The notes under the pieces: model-generated
The model's database searches: none
What the model was told of the DNA's origin: nothing
Seen by the model: the letters and a program-made list of their open reading frames with translations, nothing else
In this document: positions 18,173 through 26,984 of the stretch, one piece after another
Layout: the number at the start of each line of letters is the position of its first letter
Position numbering within the stretch: position 1 is the first letter of the stretch
Made by a program: the position numbers and the translations under genes
Origin: Succinivibrio dextrinosolvens
Lineage (GTDB): Bacteria > Pseudomonadota > Gammaproteobacteria > Enterobacterales > Succinivibrionaceae
Reading direction: 5' to 3'
Assembly (NCBI RefSeq): GCF_011065405.1
Contig: NZ_CP047056.1
Span: 368,747 to 432,746 of the forward strand
Length of the DNA stretch: 64,000 bases

Positions 18173-19802
18173 AAGAAAATAATCTCTTAATAAAGCCCAT
18201 CTTTGAAGATGGAACAATCATAACCTCAACAGATATTCCCTGGAAGTTGAATCCTTTTGAAGGAACATCGATGTTTTCCTGTTTGATAAGCTTTCCACAG
18301 TCATTCAGATTCGCATAAAGCTTCTGAAGATAAGGATTCGCTTCTCTTTCAATTATCTTTCTTAGAGTGATTCTTGCAGAATTCAAAAGTTCAGAATCAT
18401 TCATTTTCTGAGGTCTTACTATATCAGTAAAATTAATTCCTGTAATGTACTGAATCCACAGTTTTAATGCAGGAGTCATCCAGATATCAGAAAATGGATT
18501 TGAGGCCTCTCTGATAAGCTCGTTTACATGGTGTAGAACGGTATCGATATGAGTAGCCCTCTCTTTACCTCTTCCCTTGATTTCAAAACGCATATAAATT
18601 GTTCTGCCGGTAGCATCACGTATTTCCTTATAGCATTCTGCAGCCCTTCCTTGTGAAGGGGAACTGGTAAAATACAGTCTTGGTCCTTCAGGAGCACGAT
18701 GATCCTTCTTTCTTAAGGCATCATAATCATAATGCTCAAAAGGAACAGAATCATTCTCGTGAAGAGACTGATTAATTAAAGAGGCAATCAAACTTGCTTT
18801 CTGATCTGCAGATAAAAACAGATCAAGATTATCAATAATAAAATTGGTAAAACTTTCTATACCAGCTGGTCTTAAAACAGAAAAATCGCCCCTGTTTTTT
18901 GCTATTGTCAGAGAATCCTCTTTTTTATGGAAAAACTGAGAATAGAAGATCAGAATCCAAATCTGCATTCTAAATGACAGGATCTTCTGAAAAATAAACT
19001 CAGCAAGCTCTCTCTGTCCGGCTAGTTCTCTGGCAATAGGACGCTGCTGACGGTTAAAAAGCCAGTCACAGGCGTACATATTCATTTCAAACCAGTCAAG
19101 CCGATCGGCAAGATTTGAACTGAAGAAATCAGTAATTTCCCTGTCAGAGAGATCATTAAAGGATTTAGGATCATTTTCAAACCAGACATCCTTGGACTCA
19201 GGCAGAGGCCAGATAAAACTTGGCTGAATACCGCCGGCAGAAATTGACTTACGGCGTTTAGGATTCAGGAGAAGCTCCTCTAGGAATGACCATAGAGCAG
19301 CCATCTGATGTAGACGTTTTAACAGCGGAGTGTAATTAGTATTACGGTTATCATCAGGAATCAGTCCAACATAATCGCACATCTTTGCCAGTGTGTCACA
19401 GGACCGAGCTTTCTCATCATCAGCGTAAATATCAGCAAACACATCGACGATAGAGAAAACGTGTTCACTGTTGCAAGTAAGAGAAGAAAAAGGTTCTGCT
19501 GAAACATCAAAACAGACTACGCTCTTCCGTTTAAGGTAATCAGCTTCAATCATGTCTTCAATAGCAGGAAGATCACCCTTGCTTTCAATAAAATCTCGGG
19601 AGATCTTCATCTTTGACGCCTCAGACCAGTGAATCCGGTTATAGTTTACCTGAGGCTTAAGATAAGTATGAACATATACCTCTGGTCTTTCAGATTTGTT
19701 TTCAGACCAGCGAAGAATGCCATACTCTAAAACAAGATTACTATCTCCTTCATTAGGTGAGTAGGCATCAACAAAAAATAAAGTTGAATTCTTAGAAGAC
19801 AT
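18165..19802 (-). CDS. Unknown protein with degenerate DEDD exonuclease-like N-terminus
   Basis: A 545-residue soluble protein. The first 180 residues follow the layout of DnaQ/exonuclease-I-like folds: TLFFVDAYSP where active enzymes have DTETTG, a strand LVLEYGILRW, a VYVHTYLKP and IHWSEA segment, VVCFDVSAEPFSSL at the second motif, and LLKRLHQMAALW where active enzymes have H-x-A-x-x-D-A. Almost all acidic catalytic residues are missing, so activity is unlikely if the fold is right. The remaining 360 residues are not recognised. It sits between the BON lipoprotein gene and mepA on the same strand. Confidence 0.6.
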   Translation of the reverse strand: MSSKNSTLFFVDAYSPNEGDSNLVLEYGILRWSENKSERPEVYVHTYLKPQVNYNRIHWSEASKMKISRDFIESKGDLPAIEDMIEADYLKRKSVVCFDVSAEPFSSLTCNSEHVFSIVDVFADIYADDEKARSCDTLAKMCDYVGLIPDDNRNTNYTPLLKRLHQMAALWSFLEELLLNPKRRKSISAGGIQPSFIWPLPESKDVWFENDPKSFNDLSDREITDFFSSNLADRLDWFEMNMYACDWLFNRQQRPIARELAGQRELAEFIFQKILSFRMQIWILIFYSQFFHKKEDSLTIAKNRGDFSVLRPAGIESFTNFIIDNLDLFLSADQKASLIASLINQSLHENDSVPFEHYDYDALRKKDHRAPEGPRLYFTSSPSQGRAAECYKEIRDATGRTIYMRFEIKGRGKERATHIDTVLHHVNELIREASNPFSDIWMTPALKLWIQYITGINFTDIVRPQKMNDSELLNSARITLRKIIEREANPYLQKLYANLNDCGKLIKQENIDVPSKGFNFQGISVEVMIVPSSKMGFIKRLFSFE

Positions 19803-19821
19803 GATTCAAATACATACTTAC

Positions 19822-20649
19822 TTAGAAGCCTTGAGCAGGAGCACTTGGAGCTAACAGATTCTCATCCTCTTCAAGCACAGCTCCGCCATTATCAACATTT
19901 CCCTGAACCTCTGCAGCCATTGAAGATGAGCTTTGAGGATATTCGTTTGATGAGCTCAGAGATGCTGCAGATGAAGTTCCTACTGATTCTCCTCCAACAA
20001 CAGGAGCACCGTCTGATGAATTAGGAGTTCCTGTCTCATCCATGTAATCAAAAATAGGATGAATCTTCTTGACACCGTCAACCTTACGAGCCTGATTGAT
20101 TGCTCTCTGAGCCTCATTGCGAGTTACATAACCCATCATATATACAACAGAATTTTCTGTATATACCTTAAATCTGCCTGAACTGATCTTTGAGCCAAAC
20201 AGTAGCATACTCTTAACCTTGGAGGTTATATATGCATCAGAAGCAACTGTACCTGAAGATACAGGAGGAATATTTTCTACACAGTTAAAGATTCTTCTAA
20301 CATTCTTAACATGCTTGATCTTTTCAAGACACTCTGAAAGATATTCTCTATCCTGAGTTTCACCAACAAGAAGCACATTACCATTTAAGACAACACAGTC
20401 AACACGGAAAACCTTATAGTCAGATCTGGTAGCATCGTTTCTAAGAATGCTTAACACATTCTTTGAAATCTTCTGATCATCAACCTGTTTATCAACAGTT
20501 CGACTATCAGAACCAATATAGGCACCAGCACCTGCAGCTGCACCGCCAACCATTACAGCAGCACATCCATTGAATACAAATGCAGAGGAAATAGCGAAAG
20601 CTGCAACAAGAGAAATCTTCTTTAAGTTCTTTATGTTAGAAATTTGCAT
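19822..20649 (-). CDS. dolP: Dual BON-domain lipoprotein, DolP-like
   Basis: The signal sequence ends in a lipobox (FVFNGC, Cys near residue 29), followed by a Gly/Ala-rich linker and two BON domains: one around residues 58-125 (LNGNVLLVGETQDREYL) and one around 135-200 (NSVVYMMGYVTRNEAQRAI). This is the architecture of DolP/YraP, an outer-membrane lipoprotein that binds anionic phospholipid and supports BAM function and envelope integrity. A low-complexity Ser-rich tail of about 70 residues is longer than in E. coli. It is not next to diaA as in E. coli. Confidence 0.8.
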   Translation of the reverse strand: MQISNIKNLKKISLVAAFAISSAFVFNGCAAVMVGGAAAGAGAYIGSDSRTVDKQVDDQKISKNVLSILRNDATRSDYKVFRVDCVVLNGNVLLVGETQDREYLSECLEKIKHVKNVRRIFNCVENIPPVSSGTVASDAYITSKVKSMLLFGSKISSGRFKVYTENSVVYMMGYVTRNEAQRAINQARKVDGVKKIHPIFDYMDETGTPNSSDGAPVVGGESVGTSSAASLSSSNEYPQSSSSMAAEVQGNVDNGGAVLEEDENLLAPSAPAQGF

Positions 20650-21221
20650 AACCTTATGACTCCATACAATTTTTCAGCATTATACCTACCGAAAACTTAT
20701 GCAAAATATATTCACGATCAAAACTAATAGAGTAGTTTAGCAAAAGACACAATATAGTCAAAAGGTTAACAATAAAAGTGAGATTAAGAGGAGAAAATAA
20801 AACGAAAGCCCAGAAAGAAAAATCCCCTGAATAAGAATTTATCAGGGGACAACAATCAAACAAACATAAGGAGTACGTGAACTATATCACAAAAAATCAA
20901 TTGTGATCAATTTCTCAAAAATTTTTTTTTAACTTTTTAACAATTTATCGAAAAAACAATTAGTTAAAAAAAATTATTTTTTGATAATTTTTATCACTTA
21001 CGATTTTCGGTGACTGTATATTAAATATAGGAAGAATTTTCATACTAAATTAGGAGATAAATCAAAATTTGAGAAAAAGAAAGATTAAAAATAGGAAAAG
21101 TAAAAAAAGATCTATTGATTAATTTTATTTTTTAATAAATAACAGAACGCCTTAAATGGGATATATATGCTATTTAATTGAATTCAAAGATAAATTTAAA
21201 ACAAAATTCATAAAAAAAGAG
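20650..21221. other. AT-rich intergenic region upstream of dolP and tRNA-Pro
   Basis: A 572-base region with long A/T runs. On the minus strand it has a possible promoter (TTGATC near 20908 and TATAGT near 20880, about 18 bases apart) and then a hairpin. No credible protein gene is seen; the 69-codon frame at 20654-20863 runs through the hairpin. Confidence 0.5.
20817..20849 (-). terminator. Leader hairpin or terminator upstream of dolP
   Basis: TCCCCTGA (20823-20830) and TCAGGGGA (20842-20849) form a stem that is followed on the minus strand by TTTTTCTTTC. No gene lies between it and the likely minus-strand promoter, so it would sit in the dolP leader or end a very short RNA. Confidence 0.5.
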
Positions 21222-21250
21222 TTGACACAAAGGAAACGGATCCCTATAAT
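21222..21250 (+). promoter_or_regulatory. Consensus sigma-70 promoter of the first tRNA-Pro gene
   Basis: A perfect TTGACA (21222-21227), 17-base spacer and perfect TATAAT (21245-21250). The tRNA begins 11 bases after the -10 box. Confidence 0.93.
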
Positions 21251-21260
21251 GTGCCTCAGT

Positions 21261-21337
<77 letters not shown>

Positions 21338-21772
21338 TTCAAATAACCTCACTAACTCATTTCTCCTTCTCATATTTCACCTTATTAAAAAAATAAGATC
21401 AGAAACTAACTCTATTTGTACTTGTTATTCCTCTTATCAGTGGACCGCCATATTTTGAATACAATTCTTCAAGGCTGAGTCTAAAACACCAGAAAATAGT
21501 TCATTTATATTAGCTTAGAGAATCAGTTACAAAAGATAAGCAAACTTTAATGCACAGATTATATTCAGGATATCTCGACAAGATGTATTCAAAGTTAAGT
21601 GATGTTTTCGCACAAAATCAAAACAAAGCATACTACATATATATATGGTGTATAGACTTAAACAAAAGCAAGAGACATAACACAATAATAAGAAGATATA
21701 AGCACCAAAAGTCAGATAAGATCTTCGGTTGAACTATATATTATTCAATTTAAATTAAAATAAAAAAAAGAG
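21338..21772. other. Spacer between tRNA-Pro genes
   Basis: 435 AT-rich bases without a supported gene. A 60-codon frame at 21550-21732 has no ribosome site and no recognisable product. Confidence 0.5.
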
Positions 21773-21801
21773 TTGACACCTAAGGGTGACATCCCTATAA
21801 T
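21773..21801 (+). promoter_or_regulatory. Consensus sigma-70 promoter of tRNA-Pro copies 2 and 3
   Basis: Perfect TTGACA (21773-21778) and TATAAT (21796-21801) with a 17-base spacer. The bases from CCCTATAAT through the tRNA start match the first promoter, so the promoter was duplicated with the gene. Confidence 0.93.
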
Positions 21802-21811
21802 GTGCCTCAGT

Positions 21812-21888
<77 letters not shown>

Positions 21889-21926
21889 TTTAAAATTCAG
21901 AAGAGATTAAATCTCATCATTAAAGT

Positions 21927-22003
<77 letters not shown>

Positions 22004-22057
22004 CTCCTAAGTAACTCAAATAAGATTTCGCAATAAATCAATTAGCTAATTAACTCC

Positions 22058-22095
22058 GTTTACACTTGTTTCCAAAGTATATTCCTTAGATATTC
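22058..22095. repeat. 38-bp direct repeat at the left edge of the IS
   Basis: Identical to 24083-24120, in the same orientation and directly outside the IS ends. It starts GTTTACACTTG and ends TTAGATATTC. This fits an unusually long target-site duplication. Confidence 0.8.
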
Positions 22096-22160
22096 CCAAG
22101 TTTTTCAAAAATTGTGTACTAGTTTTCTTGCACCCAAAATTTGATCTCCAAATTCTGCAT

Positions 22161-23942
22161 TTAGTGTGGCTTACGGGCATGTTTAATCATGTTTGGTACA
22201 GCAATATTCTTTCTATACTGAGATACAGGCTCAGGTACATGAAACAGCTTTAATGTTTCCTTCTGTGTCCTGGATATTGTCTTTACTGCGCTATATCCGT
22301 CTACGAACTCGACTGTCTTTATTCCCTGTAAATCCCTTAGAATTGTTCGTACCGAATGATGAGGAAGCTTAACGCCGTTTTCTTTCATTTTTCTTAGCAG
22401 GTATTCAATTCTCATATGAAGGCTAAGTGCTATAAATTCCACAAAGCACTTTCCTGACAGACTTTCTTCAGATGAAGTATTGAATCTGTCACAGCTCATC
22501 TTTACCTTCAGATCATTAAAGCAGTCCTCAACAGTCCTTCTGTCCTTATAACCGTAGAAAGCCTGTTTGCCCTCACCAATACAGTCAGATACGCAGACAA
22601 AGATGCCTGCTTTTGAATTTGCTTCCTGAAATGCTTCATTATTGATTCTGATTAAGCCGTCTTCTTCCTGTATCAAATACTTTTTTGCAAAACTCTGATT
22701 GTTTCCATCCAGTGTCATATGCTCTTTGAGCATTTTCATAACTTCAACACGACGTTTCTGAATATGCTTGGTAACAGCTCCGGCCCTCTCCTGGTCGTAG
22801 AACACATGAACAAATAAATCCTTTTTAAGCTTTTTTCCTTTGTTCTTATATTCATAGACGATTTTCTTTGTGAATATATTCTCATCAATTGCTGATTCGT
22901 ATTTATCTCCACATATAAAGGCCTGAGCTGCCTCAAGCAGGACATCTTTAAATGTATCAACCTTATCTAAGGGTACGCAGATCAGAAAGTGATAACCACA
23001 GGATAAAATTTCATTCAAATTGTCGTTACTGTAGTAGCCTCTGTCCATAACCGCAACAAAAGAACGAGCTCCTATGTGCAGCAGATTATCAAAGGTAAAG
23101 CTTACCGTGGAGATATCTGGGATAGAACCATTGAATCTGCTGTAGTAAAGTGGTCTGCCAGTCTTTTGGTCTGTCAGCAGAACAATGTTGATTTGAGGAA
23201 TGTTCTCTTCCTGTTTATTGTGACCGAACTTTGCATCAAGATACTTTGAGTAGGTACTGATAGAAGTAGAGTCTAAAGCCCAGAACCTGCGTCTTGAAGT
23301 GCCGTTGGCTTGGTAGAGAGACTCAAAATAATGTGAAAAAAAGTTGAGTTCATCCGCTTCGGTAACACTTTGGAATAGGCGGGTGATTGCTGCTGGCGTT
23401 AAAGGTACCTGATATGGTAGCTTGTGCTCTTTTGCATAAAGGGCATAACGGTTGCTCTTAAAGTCACATTCATCAAGACAGTAATATGCAAGAGAAAGTA
23501 ACTGTTTATAGGTGTCAGGAAATACACTCTTAAGAGATTCGAGCAGAGTATCTTTTTCAATAAGCTTTGTGAAGAGAAGATAGGTCCCAACAGAGATAAC
23601 ATCAGTTACTTCATGCTTGGAGTTCACCTTGAGACTGGTAATAATCTCACTTGAATGATCTTCCTCAATCCTTAACTCCCACTTCTTTTGTTCCTCATCG
23701 TAATATCGGACTATAGCAATATCCTTGTATTCAGGACGGGATTTTAAGAAGCTTTCCTCAAACAAAATCAGCCCAGCACCGTTGCCACTGTTGATTTTGC
23801 CAATGGTTCTGGTATTGGTCTTAATTGCATATTTCTTTTCAGGGAGCCATTTATTCTCATCAAATGATTTTACGTAGGTCACTCCCCTGCTGGATATAGT
23901 CTGGTAGTAGATATTTGGGAGTTTCTTAATTAAACTATTCAT
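22161..23942 (-). CDS. IS1634-family transposase
   Basis: A 593-residue DDE transposase. Conserved acidic residues appear in WALDSTSISTY (first D), AVMDRGYYSNDNL (second D) and YKDRRTVEDCFNDLK (YREK-like region with the E). Length and pattern fit the IS1634/IS4-like group. The frame is intact, so the element may be active. The start at 23942 lies 14 bases downstream of an 11-bp-arm palindrome that may be an operator. Confidence 0.9.
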   Translation of the reverse strand: MNSLIKKLPNIYYQTISSRGVTYVKSFDENKWLPEKKYAIKTNTRTIGKINSGNGAGLILFEESFLKSRPEYKDIAIVRYYDEEQKKWELRIEEDHSSEIITSLKVNSKHEVTDVISVGTYLLFTKLIEKDTLLESLKSVFPDTYKQLLSLAYYCLDECDFKSNRYALYAKEHKLPYQVPLTPAAITRLFQSVTEADELNFFSHYFESLYQANGTSRRRFWALDSTSISTYSKYLDAKFGHNKQEENIPQINIVLLTDQKTGRPLYYSRFNGSIPDISTVSFTFDNLLHIGARSFVAVMDRGYYSNDNLNEILSCGYHFLICVPLDKVDTFKDVLLEAAQAFICGDKYESAIDENIFTKKIVYEYKNKGKKLKKDLFVHVFYDQERAGAVTKHIQKRRVEVMKMLKEHMTLDGNNQSFAKKYLIQEEDGLIRINNEAFQEANSKAGIFVCVSDCIGEGKQAFYGYKDRRTVEDCFNDLKVKMSCDRFNTSSEESLSGKCFVEFIALSLHMRIEYLLRKMKENGVKLPHHSVRTILRDLQGIKTVEFVDGYSAVKTISRTQKETLKLFHVPEPVSQYRKNIAVPNMIKHARKPH

Positions 23943-23955
23943 TTTTGATAATCCT

Positions 23956-23983
23956 AACTAGTACACCTTAAAGTGTACTAGTT
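23956..23983. promoter_or_regulatory. Palindrome upstream of the transposase gene
   Basis: AACTAGTACAC (23956-23966), six bases, then GTGTACTAGTT (23973-23983): perfect 11-bp arms. The half-site GTGTACTAGT also occurs in both IS ends (near 22116 and 24059), suggesting that one protein, perhaps the transposase, binds all of them. Confidence 0.6.
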
Positions 23984-24082
23984 TAAAAGAAAAAGTCAAG
24001 ATTTTTATGCTGATCTTTCAATTAATTAAGAAGAAAAATTAGAAAAATTTAAGGACGTGTGTACTAGTTTGTAAACTTTCGG

Positions 24083-24120
24083 GTTTACACTTGTTTCCAA
24101 AGTATATTCCTTAGATATTC
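24083..24120. repeat. 38-bp direct repeat at the right edge of the IS
   Basis: Exact copy of 22058-22095; see that entry. Confidence 0.8.
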
Positions 24121-25018
24121 TAATTAAAAAAGATCCACTCTAAAATGTCTCCAACATAATTTCTCCGATCTAAATATAAAACAATCCCCAAAGACAGATT
24201 AGCTCCTCTGAACAGAACGGTAGGGGAGAGAATCCCCCTCCCTGAAAGCAAAACATAAAACAAAAAAGTATACTTAAATAAACACTCAAAAAATAATCAA
24301 ATATCCTCCAGTATTAACTCCAAAAGATTTATATATACATTACTACCAAAACTCAAAAGAAATCGATTCTAGAGCATTCTCGTTAAGATCTATTAAATCT
24401 AATTAACATTATTTCAAAGCATTAAATATATATTACTTTTTATACTTTATAAATAAAAATATTATTACTTGTATTTTTAGTAAATAGCATATTGATAATG
24501 TATAAACCTATATTACATTTGTAATGTATTATATTATTTTATGTTACTTTGTTTTAAACATAAATCTTGTTCATAATACAGGAGATTTTCATAAACCGGT
24601 TTAACGACCATATTTATGTAATTAAATTTCTTTTCAAAACTTTCATTTTTGTAAATTTAATTACATTGTTTTATTTTATGAAATATATCAATTCCTTTAA
24701 ATAATAATATATACATAAATCAAGGTTACAAAAAAAATGCAATTTATAAAAATTTTATTTACATTTCATAATGTTATTTACACTTACAAGATAGGTTAAA
24801 AATAAATATATTTTAATAATTACCATATTTTCATAAAATCATTTTATTTTCATAATCCGATGTAATTTTAAAGTTTATTTACCTCTTTTCTCATTTTTTT
24901 ATTTTAGAATTTACAGAATTTACGTTTACAATGATTAAAGCTATATTTACCGCTGTTAAGTTCAAACAATTACAAGTAACTTTTTATCTAAAAATATATA
25001 GTTATTCACACTTTTAGG
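24121..25018. other. Very AT-rich gene-free stretch
   Basis: About 900 bases of extreme A/T content between the IS and the candidate RNA gene. No open frame of useful length, tRNA or repeat array was seen. One DnaA-box-like TTATTCACA occurs at 25002-25010, but there are no others clustered with it and no origin-type neighbour genes. Confidence 0.6.
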
Positions 25019-25048
25019 TTATAAAGAATACGTTAAATAATGTATACT
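25019..25048 (+). promoter_or_regulatory. Possible promoter of a small RNA
   Basis: TTATAA (25019-25024), an 18-base spacer ending in TG, and TATACT (25043-25048). The -35 is weak and the -10 good. In such AT-rich DNA chance matches are common. Confidence 0.35.
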
Positions 25049-25054
25049 TAGTTT

Positions 25055-25279
25055 GTCAGAAGATAATACAGAAAGATCAGTTAATAATAACTTTTGGAAT
25101 TTGCTTATTTATTACAGCAAAAACAGGATCAACTAGCAGATTTTTTCAAAAAAATAGAGTCAGTATTCGTCAGATTTTAAATAAAAAAAGTTCAGTAAAA
25201 CTGGACTGAGAATGGTAGGAAACTACTACAGCAAAGAAAGACCAGAGGCTACATAAAACATGTAGCCTTTGGTCTTTTT
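25055..25279 (+). ncRNA. Candidate small RNA ending in a strong terminator
   Basis: About 225 bases between a plausible promoter and a strong plus-strand terminator, with no protein-coding frame. Just before the terminator is a short hairpin GTAG-GAAA-CTAC (25215-25226), a stem closed by a GNRA tetraloop, and CAGT-AAA-ACTG lies 20 bases before that. I do not recognise a known RNA family. The 5' end is a guess. Confidence 0.4.
25237..25279 (+). terminator. Strong terminator without an upstream protein gene
   Basis: AAAGACCAGAGGCTACAT (25237-25254) pairs almost fully with ATGTAGCCTTTGGTCTTT (25260-25277), and a T run follows. No plus-strand protein gene precedes it for more than 3 kb. Confidence 0.88.
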
Positions 25280-25724
25280 AGGTTTGTTTTAACCTCATTT
25301 GCCTTCACAGATCTCCCCTTTCATTTTACATTGATATCAGAAGCTCATTCAGATAACTTACTTCTTCATAAAGAAGAAAACATTCACTTTAAAAGAACTG
25401 GTTCGTTACTAATTAAAAAGCCTAGATAATTTCATTTCTTTTTTTTGCGGAAACACGAGATAGATCAATCAAACCTCTTTTGATCAATTTATATTAAAGA
25501 GACAGGATCAAAGAAAAAAAAAAAAAAAAAAAACTCCGTGATAAAATCATTAGAACTTTAACCCCACATAATCAATCCTGGCTGCTGTAGATGTCTTATC
25601 GAACATAATACTGAATATATAATCTCTCTCATTACCCTATAGGAATAAGCTTTGATCAGAATTTAGGATCAAAGATAATCTAATACAGGATCAATATCTG
25701 AGAGAATCTAACAGGAATAGGATC
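25280..25724. other. AT-rich region with clustered GATCAA motifs and an A20 tract
   Basis: No gene. TTGATC or GATCAA occurs at 25463, 25480 (palindromic TTGATCAA), 25506, 25652, 25667, 25689 and 25721, several within the longer form AGGATCAA. A run of 20 A residues occupies 25514-25533. Confidence 0.6.
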
Positions 25725-25764
25725 AAAAAAAAAAATCCCTCAAGGATGGAGCGTCCCTGAGGGA
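25725..25764 (-). terminator. Terminator of zapC
   Basis: TCCCTCA (25736-25742) and TGAGGGA (25758-25764), with an inner GGA/TCC pairing, are followed on the minus strand by an eleven-base T tract. It lies 54 bases past the zapC stop. Confidence 0.88.
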
Positions 25765-25817
25765 GAGAATGGTCTTAACTAACGTTAAGAACTACAGCAA
25801 ATTAGGAGAAAAATTCT

Positions 25818-26381
25818 TTAAGCGTATCTAACACGACGATCATTTGTTCCAGTATAAATATCACCAATGCACTGTGGACAAACTCTGATCATCATTCCAA
25901 TCTGATATCCTCTATTCTGTTCTTTGTCTAAGATCAGCTCCTCTGAAAGAAGCATCAGTCTAACCATACCGTCAGCATCTCTTTCCTCAAGAACCAGGCA
26001 ATATCCTGCTGTACCGGCTTTTGAATAAAGTATTACAACATCTCCCCTTGCAAACTCAAAAGCAGGACGGTCAAGAGCTAAAAAGTACCTGCTGGTTGGA
26101 GCTGCTGGTCTTGTAAACTTCTCACAGGCTACTGCATTAAGTCCAAGATCAAGGGCAAAACTTTCATTCTTTAAAATTTCATACAAACCATCTTGGTAGT
26201 CAGTCAATAAATTTGCATCTTCTATACAGAACTGACTGTTACTGTCAGGACGAACAAACAAATCTTCGATGTTATACCTAGTTTTGAAAAGATAGGACTT
26301 ACCTTCATCTGTTGTCAGATTAATACTTAACTTACCATCATGATAAGTCCATGTACAATCATTCTGAGGGCTAATAACCAT
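25818..26381 (-). CDS. zapC: Cell division protein ZapC
   Basis: ZapC is a small cytoplasmic protein that binds FtsZ and promotes Z-ring assembly. The 187-residue product is the right length (E. coli 180) and shows the family outline: I-x-P...W-x-Y at the N-terminus, FKTRYNIEDLFVRPD, FCIEDANL, LGLNAVACEKF...P, and a late GYQIGMMIRVCPQ. Similarity is recognisable but not high, so the call is made from pattern and length. In E. coli zapC is next to pyrD; here pyrD lies 603 bases away on the same strand, which supports the assignment. Confidence 0.78.
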   Translation of the reverse strand: MVISPQNDCTWTYHDGKLSINLTTDEGKSYLFKTRYNIEDLFVRPDSNSQFCIEDANLLTDYQDGLYEILKNESFALDLGLNAVACEKFTRPAAPTSRYFLALDRPAFEFARGDVVILYSKAGTAGYCLVLEERDADGMVRLMLLSEELILDKEQNRGYQIGMMIRVCPQCIGDIYTGTNDRRVRYA

Positions 26382-26930
26382 CTGTTTTTGCTGTCCTTAT
26401 TCAGTTTTTTGTAATTTGTAATTCATTTTCATTTTAGCTTATAAACTGAAGAAAATAAACTAAATGAAAAATAAAAATTCTTTTTTTTGTTAATAACTGA
26501 TCTGTGCATCACACTTTTCAGCTATTTTTATTTGTAAATGTCAACTATTTTTTATTATTTTTTTTCTTTTGAGACAATATTACTTGAATAAAATTATATT
26601 AGTCTTATTTTTATTACTTTATATAAATTAAATTGAGATTATTTTTTTTATCATTTAGATTATTTATTTGATAATTATTTTTCTTAGAATTAGATTAACA
26701 GACAGATAATAGTTTTAGTATAGATTGGTAAAATTAGATTGGCTTAAATAATTACTTCTTTTTTCACATCTCTCCCCTTTCCTATTTATATTGTTTTCAA
26801 AATTATTCAGAACATATATCAATACGTATAAGGCAGCCCCCGTTCCTCTTATTTTTGAAAATATAAATAAAGATACAAAAGAGAGTGTTATGACTATGGG
26901 AAAACTATTTTTTTGAGAAGAGCTCAAATA
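26382..26930. other. AT-rich intergenic region between zapC and pyrD
   Basis: About 550 very AT-rich bases. It should contain the zapC promoter, but A/T runs make assignment unreliable. A 74-codon minus-strand frame at 26715-26939 starts inside the pyrD terminator stem and is not credible. Confidence 0.5.
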
Positions 26931-26957
26931 ACCCTGCACAAAAATAAAAGGCAGGGT
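26931..26957 (-). terminator. Weak terminator after pyrD
   Basis: ACCCTGC (26931-26937) and GCAGGGT (26951-26957) form the stem; the following minus-strand bases TATTTG are only moderately T-rich. It lies 28 bases past the pyrD stop. Confidence 0.6.
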
Positions 26958-26984
26958 CAGAAGAGAATCTAAATGTTGAGATAA

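Larger units (their letters stand above)
22096..24082 (-). mobile_element. IS1634-family insertion sequence, complete
   Basis: A 1,987-bp element bounded by identical 38-bp direct repeats. The ends are related but imperfect inverted repeats, starting CCAAGTTT on the left and CCGAAAGTTT on the right (read inward). The motif GTGTACTAGT occurs near both ends and in a palindrome ahead of the transposase gene. Family members related to IS1549 and IS1634 are known for long target duplications, which supports the boundaries. It landed 54 bases downstream of a tRNA-Pro gene. Confidence 0.8.

Noticed and set aside
20654..20863. 69-codon minus-strand frame upstream of dolP
   Set aside because: It runs through a stable hairpin and has hydrophobic AT-driven content; better explained as leader DNA.
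21550..21732. 60-codon frame between tRNA-Pro genes
   Set aside because: No ribosome site, AT-driven composition and no recognisable product.
24121..25018. AT-rich stretch with a DnaA-box-like sequence as a replication origin
   Set aside because: Only one weak box was seen and none of the usual neighbour genes (dnaA, mnmG, mioC) are present.
26715..26939. 74-codon minus-strand frame between zapC and pyrD
   Set aside because: It starts within the pyrD terminator stem and has no support.
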